From an uncultured Acidimicrobiia bacterium (GTDB lineage: Bacteria > Actinomycetota > Acidimicrobiia > IMCC26256 > CALEDW01): a DNA stretch of 9,864 nt. The notes under the pieces were generated by a model, which was not told the origin of the DNA, made no database searches, and saw only the letters and a program-made list of their open reading frames with translations. Both the position numbers and the translations under genes were made by a program. The stretch spans positions 1 to 9,864 of the forward strand of contig CALEDW010000042.1 in the NCBI GenBank assembly GCA_937949585.1, written 5' to 3'. Within the stretch, counting starts at the first letter, position 1. Each line of letters opens with the position of its first letter. Shown piece after piece: positions 1 through 6,756 of the stretch.

Positions 1-610
1 CGGCGTGCTCGGGCACCGACCGGGGTGCGCTCACCGGGCCGGCGTCGGTGACCTCGGGGTACACCGACACGAGCACCGCGTCGTGATGGCCGTGGTAGGT
101 GCCCTCGACCTTGAGGAGGCGCGGCCGTCCGGTGGCGGCCCGCATGAGCTGGACCGCCTCGAGGGTGGCCTCCGTCCCGCTGTTGGCGAACCGCCATCGG
201 GGCAGACGGAACCGGCGGGCCAGCTCGGTGGCCACCGGGATGAGGTCGGGCACCGGCTGCGCGAAGTGCGTCCCGCGGGCGACCCGGTCCTGCACCGCCC
301 GCACGACCGCAGGGTGGGCGTGGCCCACGAGCATCGCCCCGAAGCCGTTGTGCAGGTCGACGTAGGTGTTGCCGTCCACGTCGACCACCTGCGACCCGCG
401 GCCCTCCTGCACCCAGACCGCCTGCGGCGGGGCGCTCTGCCACGAAGAGGCCACCCCGCCGGGCAGCACCCCGACCGCCTCGGCGAGCAGGCGCCGCGAC
501 TCGCCCGTGCGGGCCAGGAACCGGGCCTCCTCGGCCTCGACGAGCGCGTCGATGCGCGCGTCGAGACCGGCGGATCCGGTCGTCGGCGCCGGGGAGCGCG
601 CCGCCGCCAT
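1..610 (-). CDS. Class III PLP-dependent aminotransferase, glutamate-1-semialdehyde aminomutase-like (3' end cut by window)
   Basis: The first 203 residues are visible; the rest, including the PLP-binding lysine, lies off the left edge. The protein has the N-terminal layout of fold-type I class III aminotransferases closest to the glutamate-1-semialdehyde 2,1-aminomutase group: the dimer-arm region with DVDGNTYVDLHNGFGAMLVGH (residues 77-97), the cofactor-phosphate loop NSGTEAT (143-149) and the YHGHHD motif (172-177). The family transfers or shifts amino groups using PLP in the cytoplasm. The start ATG shares a base with the upstream Rieske gene's stop (TGATG), so it is probably translationally coupled and third in the operon. 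A true heme-pathway hemL role is unlikely given the catabolic neighbours and the extended, low-complexity first 15 residues; a transaminase acting on an amine or amino-aldehyde intermediate is my inference. The family call is firm, the substrate unknown. Confidence 0.9.
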   Translation of the reverse strand, partial: MAAARSPAPTTGSAGLDARIDALVEAEEARFLARTGESRRLLAEAVGVLPGGVASSWQSAPPQAVWVQEGRGSQVVDVDGNTYVDLHNGFGAMLVGHAHPAVVRAVQDRVARGTHFAQPVPDLIPVATELARRFRLPRWRFANSGTEATLEAVQLMRAATGRPRLLKVEGTYHGHHDAVLVSVYPEVTDAGPVSAPRSVPEHA

Positions 611-1851
611 CAGGCACCACCGTCCGTCACGCGGACGTCGCCCGCGCCGCCCGCGCCGCCCGCCGACGCCGGGGATCGGCCCGGGACCTCGTCGACGAGC
701 CGACCGGCCCGGTAGGAGGCCGCCACCAGCCGCACCCAGTCGGTCACCGCGTCCTCGTCGAGGGCCAGCGGCCCCGGCCGGTACCCCCGGGAGCGCAGGC
801 CCCGCTGCACCGCCTCGCACGCCGCCCAGTCCTGGCGGTTCGTGAGGTCCCAGAAGTCGACCGCGTTCGCGGGATCGAACCCGGGGCGCTCCACCGCCTC
901 CGGCGCGAACAGCCAGCGGCACTCGATGAACGACTCCGCCGGGCCGAGCGGCTCGATGCGGTGGGTCATCACGTAGTCCGGATGCGCAGAGATCAACAGG
1001 TTCGGCAACAGGTGCACGTAGACGACCTCCCGGCGCTGCGCCTCGGTGAGCCCGGGCAGGGGCCCGGCGGCGCTGCGGCCGTCGACCGACATCGTCTCGG
1101 CCCCGTCGACGAGCTCCATCGTGCCGCCCACCCACATTCCGCCCCGGTGGTAGTTGTGACCGGAGTCGGGGGGTGACAGCACGCACAGCTGCGGGTGGAT
1201 CACCCGGCAGTGGAAGCACTCGTGGTAGTTCTCGATCGGCAGCTTCCAGTTGCAGGGGCTCGTGTAGGTGTGGGTGGCCGCCACCAGGAGCCGCTCCGGT
1301 GCGTACGGCGCCAGCAGCGCGTCGAGGTCACCCACGTACTCGGCCGCCGGAGGGGCGTCACCCGAGAGGTTCACCAGCACCCAGCCGCGCCACTCCTCGA
1401 CCCGCACCGGCACCAGCCCGTGGTCGTCGGGACGGAACCCCGTCGGGGCCGCGAAACGGGGCGTGTCGGTGAGGCGGCCGTCGAGGGCGTACCGCCACGC
1501 GTGGTAGGGGCAGTCGATGAACCCGCGGCGCACGGTGGTACCGCACGGCTGCAGCTCGCTGCCCCGGTGCCGGCACACGTTGAAGAACCCCCGCAGCACC
1601 CCGTCGTGGTCGCGCACCAGCAGCACCGTGTCGTCGCCGATGCGCACCGCGCTGCGGGCCCCGGGGCGCAGCTCGTCGGACCGGGCGGCGCAGACCCAGG
1701 CGCGAGCGAAGAAGTGCTCCAGCTCCCAGGCGAGGACGTCGCCGTCGGTGTACGCGGCGGCGGGCAGCATCGAGCCGGTGCCCGCCGGGTCGAGGACCGC
1801 GTCGAGCTCGGCCGGCGCGAAGGGGAGCCCGGGGCCGCCCCGTGCGCTCAC
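610..1851 (-). CDS. Rieske non-heme iron oxygenase alpha subunit, betaine-demethylase (GbcA)-like
   Basis: A 413-residue protein. The N-terminal Rieske domain has CRH (Cys93, His95) and CPYH (Cys114, His117) ligating the [2Fe-2S] cluster. The catalytic domain has NWK (201-203) then E211-x2-H214-x4-H219, with Asp341 in NRQDW as the likely third iron ligand. The bridging acid is Glu211, not the Asp of naphthalene-dioxygenase-type enzymes; Glu is typical of oxygenases acting on quaternary ammonium compounds. The segment DFWDLTNRQDW, SRGY and GPL near the C-terminus resembles glycine-betaine-demethylase-like proteins. The start is GTG at 1851, overlapping the upstream flavoprotein stop as GTGA, with GGAGG five bases before it. 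The open frame continues much further upstream but only as antiframe noise inside the flavoprotein gene. The last 23 residues are a Gly/Ala-rich tail. A reductase supplying electrons would be needed and is not in the window. Family sure; substrate inferred. Confidence 0.94.
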   Translation of the reverse strand: MSARGGPGLPFAPAELDAVLDPAGTGSMLPAAAYTDGDVLAWELEHFFARAWVCAARSDELRPGARSAVRIGDDTVLLVRDHDGVLRGFFNVCRHRGSELQPCGTTVRRGFIDCPYHAWRYALDGRLTDTPRFAAPTGFRPDDHGLVPVRVEEWRGWVLVNLSGDAPPAAEYVGDLDALLAPYAPERLLVAATHTYTSPCNWKLPIENYHECFHCRVIHPQLCVLSPPDSGHNYHRGGMWVGGTMELVDGAETMSVDGRSAAGPLPGLTEAQRREVVYVHLLPNLLISAHPDYVMTHRIEPLGPAESFIECRWLFAPEAVERPGFDPANAVDFWDLTNRQDWAACEAVQRGLRSRGYRPGPLALDEDAVTDWVRLVAASYRAGRLVDEVPGRSPASAGGAGGAGDVRVTDGGA

Positions 1852-3464
1852 CACGGCCTCCGCCGCCACGCGGCCCGGCGTCGGTCGCGCAGGATCCTCC
1901 GGGTGCACAGCAGCGCCGGGATTCCGGTCACCCCTCCACCGCCGTGGGTGGCCGAGGAGCACTGGTAGAGCCCGGCGACGGGGGTGGTGTAGTCGGCGTA
2001 GCCGGGCGCGGGCCGCATGTGGAACAGCTGGTCGGTCGACAGCTCCCCGTGGAAGATGTTGCCGCCGACGAGCCCGTAGTCCCGGGCCATCTCGTGGGGC
2101 CCGATCACCTGGCGGTGGATGATCGAACGCTTGAAGTTCGGGGCCAGCTCGGTCATGGCGTCGACCACCCGGTCGGCGAACGCCTCCAGCTCGCCGGGCT
2201 GCGGGTCCTCGGCCCAGGTGTGGGGCACCCACTGGCAGAACATCGACATGACGTGCGCCCCCTCGGGGGCGATCGTCGGGTCGAGCGTCGAGGGGATCAC
2301 GCAGTCGGCGTAGGGGCGGCGGGCCGCCCGGCCCGACCGGGCGTCCTGGAACGCCTCCTCCAGGTAGTCGATCGAGTGGCACAGCTCGATGGCGCCGGTG
2401 TGCCGGGGGTGGAGGTCGGTGCCGGGGTCGGCGAGGAAGTCGGGCAGCTCCGAGAGCGCCACGTTCACCTTCACCACCCCCGAACGCGACCGCCACGCCT
2501 CGAGGTCGGCCACGAAGTCCGCCGGCAGCTCCCGGCGGTCGAGGTGACGCAGGAACGTGATCTGTGGGTGGGTGGCCGCCACCACCACCGGCGCCGCCAG
2601 CTCCTCCCCGGAGGCGAGCGCCACGCCCCGCACCCGTCCCCCGGTCACCAGGATCCGCTCCACGGGAGCACCGGTGCGGAGCCGGGCCCCGAAGGCACGG
2701 GCCGCCGCGGCGCAGGCGTCGGCGACCGCGCCCATCCCGCCCACCGGGTACCCCCACGATCCGAGCCGGCCGTCGCCGACGTCGCCGATCGTGTGGTGCA
2801 TCATCACGTAGGCCGTTCCCGGCTCGTCGGGTCCGGCCCAGGTGCCGATGATCCCGTTCACGGCCAGCGCGCCCTGCACCTGCGGTGAGGTGAACCAGCG
2901 GTCCAGCACGTCGCGGATGCTCATCGTGAACAGCCGGGTGGCCTCGGCGGTGGTACGCACGTCGAGGCCCCGCAGCCCCCAGGCCAACCGCAGCTGGTCG
3001 AGCAGGTCGGTCGGCCGGTGCGACCCCAGGCGGGGCGGGGTGCGCAGCAGCAGCGGGGCGAGCACGTCGGCGACGCCGGCGAGCCAGGCCCAGTAGTCGG
3101 GGTAGCGCTCGGCGTCCCGGCGCGAGAACTTCGCGATCTCGGCCTGGTCGCGCCGGGGGTCCTCCTCGAGCAGCAGCGAGCGGCCGTCGGGGAACGGCAG
3201 GTACGAGGGCCCCATGGGGATCACCCGGTACCCGTGGTCGCGCAGGCGCAGGTCGTCGATGATCGTCGGGGGCATGAGGCTCATCACGTAGGACAGGGCC
3301 GTCACCTTGAAGTCCGGTCCCCACGGCTGCTCGGTGCGCGCCGCGCCGCCGAGGTCGTCGCGGGCCTCCAGCACGACCACGTCGAGCCCCGCCCGGGCGA
3401 GGTAGGCGGCGGCGATGAGCCCGTTGTGGCCCCCGCCGATCACGATGGCGTCATGCTGCGTCAA
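1848..3464 (-). CDS. FAD-dependent oxidoreductase, phytoene desaturase/amine oxidase superfamily (PYROXD2-like)
   Basis: A 538-residue flavoprotein. The N-terminus carries the dinucleotide-binding beta-alpha-beta fold, with GGGHNG at 10-15 and Glu33 at the end of beta-2 (VVLEARDDLGG) to hold the FAD ribose. A C-terminal FAD-contact motif, GLYQCSSATHGGGG, lies at 498-511. The HNG version of the glycine motif and the length match COG1233-type oxidoreductases, which include carotenoid desaturases and PYROXD2, rather than classical monoamine oxidases. There are no other carotenoid genes nearby, so oxidation of an amine or other catabolic intermediate is a better guess than carotenoid synthesis. 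The start is TTG, placing seven residues before the first beta strand, with GAGGGG ten bases upstream; a GTG seven codons later is the alternative. First gene of the leftward operon; its 3' end overlaps the Rieske gene by 4 bp. The very basic C-terminal tail (RRILRDRRRAAWRRR) is unusual. Confidence 0.92.
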   Translation of the reverse strand: MTQHDAIVIGGGHNGLIAAAYLARAGLDVVVLEARDDLGGAARTEQPWGPDFKVTALSYVMSLMPPTIIDDLRLRDHGYRVIPMGPSYLPFPDGRSLLLEEDPRRDQAEIAKFSRRDAERYPDYWAWLAGVADVLAPLLLRTPPRLGSHRPTDLLDQLRLAWGLRGLDVRTTAEATRLFTMSIRDVLDRWFTSPQVQGALAVNGIIGTWAGPDEPGTAYVMMHHTIGDVGDGRLGSWGYPVGGMGAVADACAAAARAFGARLRTGAPVERILVTGGRVRGVALASGEELAAPVVVAATHPQITFLRHLDRRELPADFVADLEAWRSRSGVVKVNVALSELPDFLADPGTDLHPRHTGAIELCHSIDYLEEAFQDARSGRAARRPYADCVIPSTLDPTIAPEGAHVMSMFCQWVPHTWAEDPQPGELEAFADRVVDAMTELAPNFKRSIIHRQVIGPHEMARDYGLVGGNIFHGELSTDQLFHMRPAPGYADYTTPVAGLYQCSSATHGGGGVTGIPALLCTRRILRDRRRAAWRRRPW

Positions 3465-3474
3465 CGGTCTGGAA

Positions 3475-3480
3475 CCCCTC
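3475..3480 (-). promoter_or_regulatory. Ribosome binding site deciding the TTG start of the flavoprotein
   Basis: On the minus strand GAGGGG lies ten bases before the TTG at 3464. It is the only good Shine-Dalgarno match near the start and favours the TTG over the GTG seven codons downstream. Confidence 0.55.
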
Positions 3481-3503
3481 GGGTGACCGGCGGTACACTC
3501 CGG

Positions 3504-3533
3504 AGCTTACTGACTGATGAGTCAGTATGCCAC
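3504..3533 (-). promoter_or_regulatory. Possible promoter of the flavoprotein-Rieske-aminotransferase operon
   Basis: Reading the minus strand, GTGGCA (3533-3528) and TAAGCT (3509-3504) are separated by 18 bases and could serve as -35 and -10. The match to consensus is modest. The inverted-repeat operator fills the spacer almost exactly, the usual placement for a repressor that blocks polymerase. Positions are seen; promoter activity is inferred. Confidence 0.35.
3508..3526. promoter_or_regulatory. TetR-type operator 1 (between flavoprotein and potD-like genes)
   Basis: The 19-bp sequence TACTGACTGATGAGTCAGT contains a perfect 7-bp inverted repeat, ACTGACT-GATG-AGTCAGT, and also the shorter repeat ACTGA-N4-TCAGT. 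The same 15 defined bases (TACTGACTGA-N4-TCAGT) recur at 8034-8052, in the other divergent promoter region. It is AT-richer than its surroundings and sits 44 bp before the flavoprotein start and 50 bp before the lipoprotein start. Length, symmetry and placement fit a TetR-family operator; the obvious candidate regulator is the BetI-like protein at the right end of the window. Confidence 0.75.
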
Positions 3534-3565
3534 CGCGGCCTGCCCGGACGACGGAGTTCTCGGTG

Positions 3566-3571
3566 AAGGGG
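3566..3571 (+). promoter_or_regulatory. Ribosome binding site deciding the potD-like start
   Basis: AAGGGG, within a longer GAAGGGGGG run, lies five bases before the ATG at 3577. It supports that start over the in-frame ATG at 3517, which lies inside the operator, and over the ATG at 3610. Confidence 0.6.
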
Positions 3572-3576
3572 GGCAC

Positions 3577-4827
3577 ATGACCCGACACCCGCGTGAACGA
3601 GGGCGTCGGATGAGCAGGCGCGCCTTCCTCGCCCGGGCCGCCGCCGGCGCCGCGGCCCTCCCCGCCCTGCCCTCCGTGCTGGCCGCCTGCGGGGACGGCG
3701 GCTCCGGCGGGCGCGACGTCGCGATCGACCCGCAGGACCTGTCCCGGCCCGACAACCCGGTGACGCTCCCGCTGGTGGGCGAGCCGATCTCCGACGGGCT
3801 CGAGCCGGAGGACGGGCCGCTGTCGGTGTTCAACTACGCCGAGTACGTGAACCCCGCGACGCTACGGGCCTTCGAGCGTCGCTACGGCGTGAAGGTGAAG
3901 GTCACCAGCTTCAACTCGATGGACGAGGCCCGCAGCAAGCTCAACGCCGGGGTCGGGGACTTCGACGTGTTCTTCCCGACCACCGACGTGCTGGCCCGGG
4001 TGGTGGCCCGCAAGCAGCTCCAGCCCCTCAACCACTCGTACCTGCCCAACCTCGCCAACGTGTGGGAGGAACTGCAGGACCCGTTCTACGACCGAGGCGC
4101 CCGCTACACCGTGCCGTACACCGTGTACACGACCGGCATCGGGTACCGCCGGGACCTCGTGCCCCGCCCCCCGGAGGCGTACGAGACGCCCTACGACATC
4201 CTCTGGGACCGGGCCAACCGGGGCCGCACCTGGCTGCTCGACGACGACCGCGAGGTGATCGGCATGGCCCTGCTGCGGCGCGGCGTCACCGACGTCAACA
4301 CCGAGGACCCGAAGCTCATCGCCCGGGCGCTGCGGGACCTGCAGGCCCTCGACGAGGCGGTCTCGGTGAGCTTGTCGGCCGCCGCCTACGAGAAGCTCCC
4401 CTCCGGTGAGGCCCACGTGCACCAGGCCTGGTCGGGTGACGCCGTCAACGCCCGCCAGTACCTGCCCGAGGGCACCACCATCGACCAGATCGGTTACTGG
4501 TACCCGCCGGACGGACGGGGCGTCGTCGGCTCCGACACGATCGCGGTGGTCGCCGGCGCCGCCCACCCGGTGCTGGCCCACCACTTCCTCAACTTCTTGC
4601 TCGACGAGCGCCAGGCGCTCGAGAACTACCGCTGGCTCGGGTACCAGCCGCCGCAACGCACCCTCGACCCCGACCGGCTCGTCGCCGAAGGGCTGGTGCC
4701 CGAGCACCTCACGAGCGCCGTGGTCCGCCCCGAGGACCTCACGGCCGGGTCCCAGCTGCTCCAGCTCACCCCCGACGGCGAGAAGCTCTGGGACGCGGCC
4801 TTCGCCCGCTTCAAGTCGGGTGCCTGA
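3577..4827 (+). CDS. Polyamine-type ABC transporter substrate-binding lipoprotein (PotD family), Tat-exported
   Basis: A 416-residue extracytoplasmic binding protein that captures the solute for the adjacent permeases. The N-terminus has a twin-arginine signal (SRRAFLARAA, residues 13-22), a hydrophobic stretch and the lipobox LAAC with lipidated Cys38. The mature domain follows the PotD pattern: FNYAEYV (85-91), DVFFPTTDVL (130-139), LLDDDREVIGMAL (220-232), AWSGDA (284-289) and VVGSDTIAV (316-324). Compared from memory with E. coli PotD, the acidic amine contacts appear kept (Glu89, Asp223, Glu226, Asp320), as does Trp285. Several aromatic or polar pocket residues differ: WTEY is YAEY, the Tyr of PSTYY is Asp, and the Trp before the Asp320 equivalent is Gly. 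Binding of a cationic amine is likely, but not necessarily spermidine or putrescine. ATG 3577 was chosen for its strong ribosome binding site; an in-frame ATG at 3610 would still leave the Tat motif. Confidence 0.93.
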   Translation: MTRHPRERGRRMSRRAFLARAAAGAAALPALPSVLAACGDGGSGGRDVAIDPQDLSRPDNPVTLPLVGEPISDGLEPEDGPLSVFNYAEYVNPATLRAFERRYGVKVKVTSFNSMDEARSKLNAGVGDFDVFFPTTDVLARVVARKQLQPLNHSYLPNLANVWEELQDPFYDRGARYTVPYTVYTTGIGYRRDLVPRPPEAYETPYDILWDRANRGRTWLLDDDREVIGMALLRRGVTDVNTEDPKLIARALRDLQALDEAVSVSLSAAAYEKLPSGEAHVHQAWSGDAVNARQYLPEGTTIDQIGYWYPPDGRGVVGSDTIAVVAGAAHPVLAHHFLNFLLDERQALENYRWLGYQPPQRTLDPDRLVAEGLVPEHLTSAVVRPEDLTAGSQLLQLTPDGEKLWDAAFARFKSGA

Positions 4828-5767
4828 GCGGACCGGCGGCCGGCGGACCGCCCGCCGACCTCGGGCGCTGTGGCCCGCGCTGGCCGGGCCGGGCGTGGCC
4901 TGGCTCGTGGTGTTCTTCGCCGTGCCGCTCTACGCCGTGCTGGCCGTGGCCTGCGGCCGCGACGACGCCGCCGGCGACCCCCAGCCGGTCTGGAACCCGC
5001 TGCGCTGGTCGCTCGGCCGCCGGGCCGTCCCCGAGCTGGGCGTACCCGGCGACGGCTTCCGGGGGGTGTGGGCGGGTCTCGGCGACGGCACGTTCGGCCC
5101 CCCGGCGCTGCGCACCTTCGTCTACGTGGGCATCGCCCTGGCCGCCTGCTGCCTGATCGGCTACCCGGTCGCCTACTACGTCGCGCGCCACGGGGGACGC
5201 CGCAAGGGCCTGCTCCTCGGGCTGCTGCTCGCCCCGTTCTGGATCAGCTACCTCATGCGGATGCTGGCCTGGGTGAACCTCCTGCAGCCCGACGGCTACG
5301 TGAACGACGTGCTCGACGCCGTCCCGGGCCTCTCCGGGCGCACCTGGCTCGACGGGGGACCGGTCCCGCTGGTGCTCGGGCTGATCTACGGCTACGTCCC
5401 CTTCTTCATCCTGCCCCTGTACGCCGCACTCGACCGCCTCGACGTGCGGCTCCTCGAGGCGTCGCGTGACCTGCACGCCGGTGCGGTGCGGACCTTCCTG
5501 CACGTGACCCTGCCGCTGTCACGCCAAGGGCTGCTGGCCGCGGCGGTGATCACTGCGCTGCCGATGTTCGGCGACTACTACACCCACGACCTGGTCTCGC
5601 CGTCGAACCGCACGACGATGATCGGCAACCAGATCGAGGCGTTCCTGCGCCAGGGATCGGGGCAGCGCACCGGCGCCGCGATGGTGGTGGTGCTGGCCGC
5701 GTTCCTCGCCGTGCTCATGGTCTACTACCTCGTCTCCACCAACGCCGCCGCCCGGGAGGCCCGGTGA
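4820..5767 (+). CDS. ABC transporter permease, PotB type
   Basis: A 315-residue inner-membrane permease, half of the translocation channel for the solute delivered by the upstream lipoprotein. About six hydrophobic segments are visible (roughly residues 20-45, 98-122, 129-153, 182-204, 236-252 and 284-305). The cytoplasmic EAA loop that docks the ATPase is LEASRDLHAGAVRTFLHVTL (212-231), followed by PLS. A long periplasmic-side stretch (46-97) between the first two segments is typical of PotB-like subunits. GTG 4820 is the only sensible in-frame start: it overlaps the end of the binding-protein gene by 8 bp, so translation is probably coupled. The downstream permease overlaps its stop as GTGA. 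The family is sure; specificity follows from the neighbours only. Confidence 0.92.
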   Translation: MPERTGGRRTARRPRALWPALAGPGVAWLVVFFAVPLYAVLAVACGRDDAAGDPQPVWNPLRWSLGRRAVPELGVPGDGFRGVWAGLGDGTFGPPALRTFVYVGIALAACCLIGYPVAYYVARHGGRRKGLLLGLLLAPFWISYLMRMLAWVNLLQPDGYVNDVLDAVPGLSGRTWLDGGPVPLVLGLIYGYVPFFILPLYAALDRLDVRLLEASRDLHAGAVRTFLHVTLPLSRQGLLAAAVITALPMFGDYYTHDLVSPSNRTTMIGNQIEAFLRQGSGQRTGAAMVVVLAAFLAVLMVYYLVSTNAAAREAR

Positions 5768-6723
5768 GCACCCGGGTCGGTCGGCGCCGGTGGGATCGCG
5801 TCGTCGGACCGTGGCGCCACCCCTGGGGCCTGGCCGCCGTCACCTGGATCTACATCCTCTGGGCGCTGCTGCCCGTGCTGGTGGCGGTGCAGTTCTCGTT
5901 CAACGCCGGGCGGTCGCGCTCCAACTGGCAGGGGTTCTCCCTGCGGTGGTGGACCGGCGACGTCTCCTCGTTGATGCGCGACCCGCAGTTGTGGGTGACG
6001 ATGCGCAACAGCGTGGTGCTCGCCGTGCTCACCATGCTGATCACCACACCGCTGGGGGTGGCACTGGCCGTCGGGCTCACCCGGTGGCGGGGACCCGGGC
6101 GCGGCCCCGCCAACCTCCTCATGCTCGTCCCGCTCGTCACCCCCGAGCTGGTGCTCGGCAGCGCCCTGTTCCTGGCGTTCACCCGGGTCTACGAGACGGT
6201 GGGGATCCGGCCGGTCGCCGCGCTGGTCGGGGGGCTGCCCGTCCTCGGCGGCCTCGCCGAGCGGGTCGGCACCATCACCACCGCCCAGATCGTCGGGCAC
6301 GTCACCCTGAACCTCAGCTACGTCGTGGTGATCGTGCGGGGACGGCTCCTGTCGATCCCCGCCCAGCTGGAAGAGGCCGCCCAGGACCTCGGGGCGACGC
6401 CCGGGCAGGCGCTGCGCACCGTCCTCGTGCCGCTGCTCGGCCCGGCCGTGTTCGCCGGGCTGATGATCGCGTTCGCGACGTCGATCGACGACTTCGTGAT
6501 CTCGGCGTTCCTCCTCGCCGACGCCACCAGCGAGACGGTCCCGGTGCGGATCTACGGGGGGGTGCGCACCGCGCCCACCCCGGCGCTCAACGCGCTGGCC
6601 ACGGCGATGCTGGCCCTGTCACTGCTGGCCATCACCCTGGCCATCGCGGTGCCGAGGCTGCTGCGTCGCGGTGAGGCGAAGACCGCCGATGCGGTCACGG
6701 AGTTCGCGTCCCTGGACCTGTGA
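5764..6723 (+). CDS. ABC transporter permease, PotC type
   Basis: A 319-residue partner permease forming the heterodimeric channel with the preceding gene. It has hydrophobic segments near residues 22-44, 80-105, 116-140, 173-192, 228-252 and 276-298. The EAA loop LEEAAQDLGATPGQALRTVL lies at 202-221. SIDDFVISAFL (240-250) closely matches the conserved segment of PotC-like permeases. The start is GTG at 5764, overlapping the previous stop as GTGA, with GGGAGG (5754-5759) four bases before it. It is the last gene of the rightward transporter operon. The ATPase needed to power it is not downstream in the same direction but comes next on the opposite strand. Confidence 0.93.
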   Translation: MSTRVGRRRWDRVVGPWRHPWGLAAVTWIYILWALLPVLVAVQFSFNAGRSRSNWQGFSLRWWTGDVSSLMRDPQLWVTMRNSVVLAVLTMLITTPLGVALAVGLTRWRGPGRGPANLLMLVPLVTPELVLGSALFLAFTRVYETVGIRPVAALVGGLPVLGGLAERVGTITTAQIVGHVTLNLSYVVVIVRGRLLSIPAQLEEAAQDLGATPGQALRTVLVPLLGPAVFAGLMIAFATSIDDFVISAFLLADATSETVPVRIYGGVRTAPTPALNALATAMLALSLLAITLAIAVPRLLRRGEAKTADAVTEFASLDL

Positions 6724-6731
6724 CGCCCGAC

Positions 6732-6750
6732 CCCGGTCCCGGGTACCGGG
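6732..6750. terminator. Hairpin between convergent transporter genes, possible bidirectional terminator
   Basis: CCCGGT and ACCGGG form a perfect 6-bp stem around a 7-base loop in the 33-bp gap between the convergent PotC-like and PotA-like stops. There is no T-tract on either side, so intrinsic termination is uncertain. Position is its main support. Confidence 0.4.
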
Positions 6751-6756
6751 CCGAAC

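Noticed and set aside
1..610. Heme biosynthesis hemL
   Set aside because: The similarity is to the family only; the operon context is catabolic and the catalytic half is outside the window.
610..1851. Aromatic-ring hydroxylating dioxygenase of a hydrocarbon pathway
   Set aside because: There is no beta subunit, ferredoxin or ring-cleavage gene, and the bridging residue is Glu rather than Asp; database labels of this kind are often generic.
1842..2888. Long plus-strand open frame opposite the flavoprotein; similar long antisense frames at 5-715, 3862-4707, 4811-5503, 5725-6300, 6820-7722 and 8048-9115
   Set aside because: They are mirror frames typical of very GC-rich genes: His/Arg/Gly/Val-biased translations with no recognisable domains, fully opposite well-supported genes.
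1852..3324. A long upstream extension of the Rieske open frame, making a 904-residue fusion
   Set aside because: The extension is Arg/Pro/Gly-rich noise in another frame of the flavoprotein gene, which has clear FAD motifs. The GTG at 1851 with GGAGG upstream is a proper start.
1848..3464. Carotenoid biosynthesis (phytoene desaturase, crtI)
   Set aside because: The fold is shared but no crtB, crtE or cyclase lies nearby, and the operon partners are a Rieske oxygenase and an aminotransferase; the broader COG1233/PYROXD2-like label is safer.
3517..3576. An earlier ATG for the binding protein
   Set aside because: It lies inside the inverted-repeat operator, has no ribosome binding site and adds 20 residues before a complete Tat signal.
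6724..6756. A small gene or regulatory RNA in the convergent gap
   Set aside because: Only 33 bases, with nothing beyond the short hairpin.
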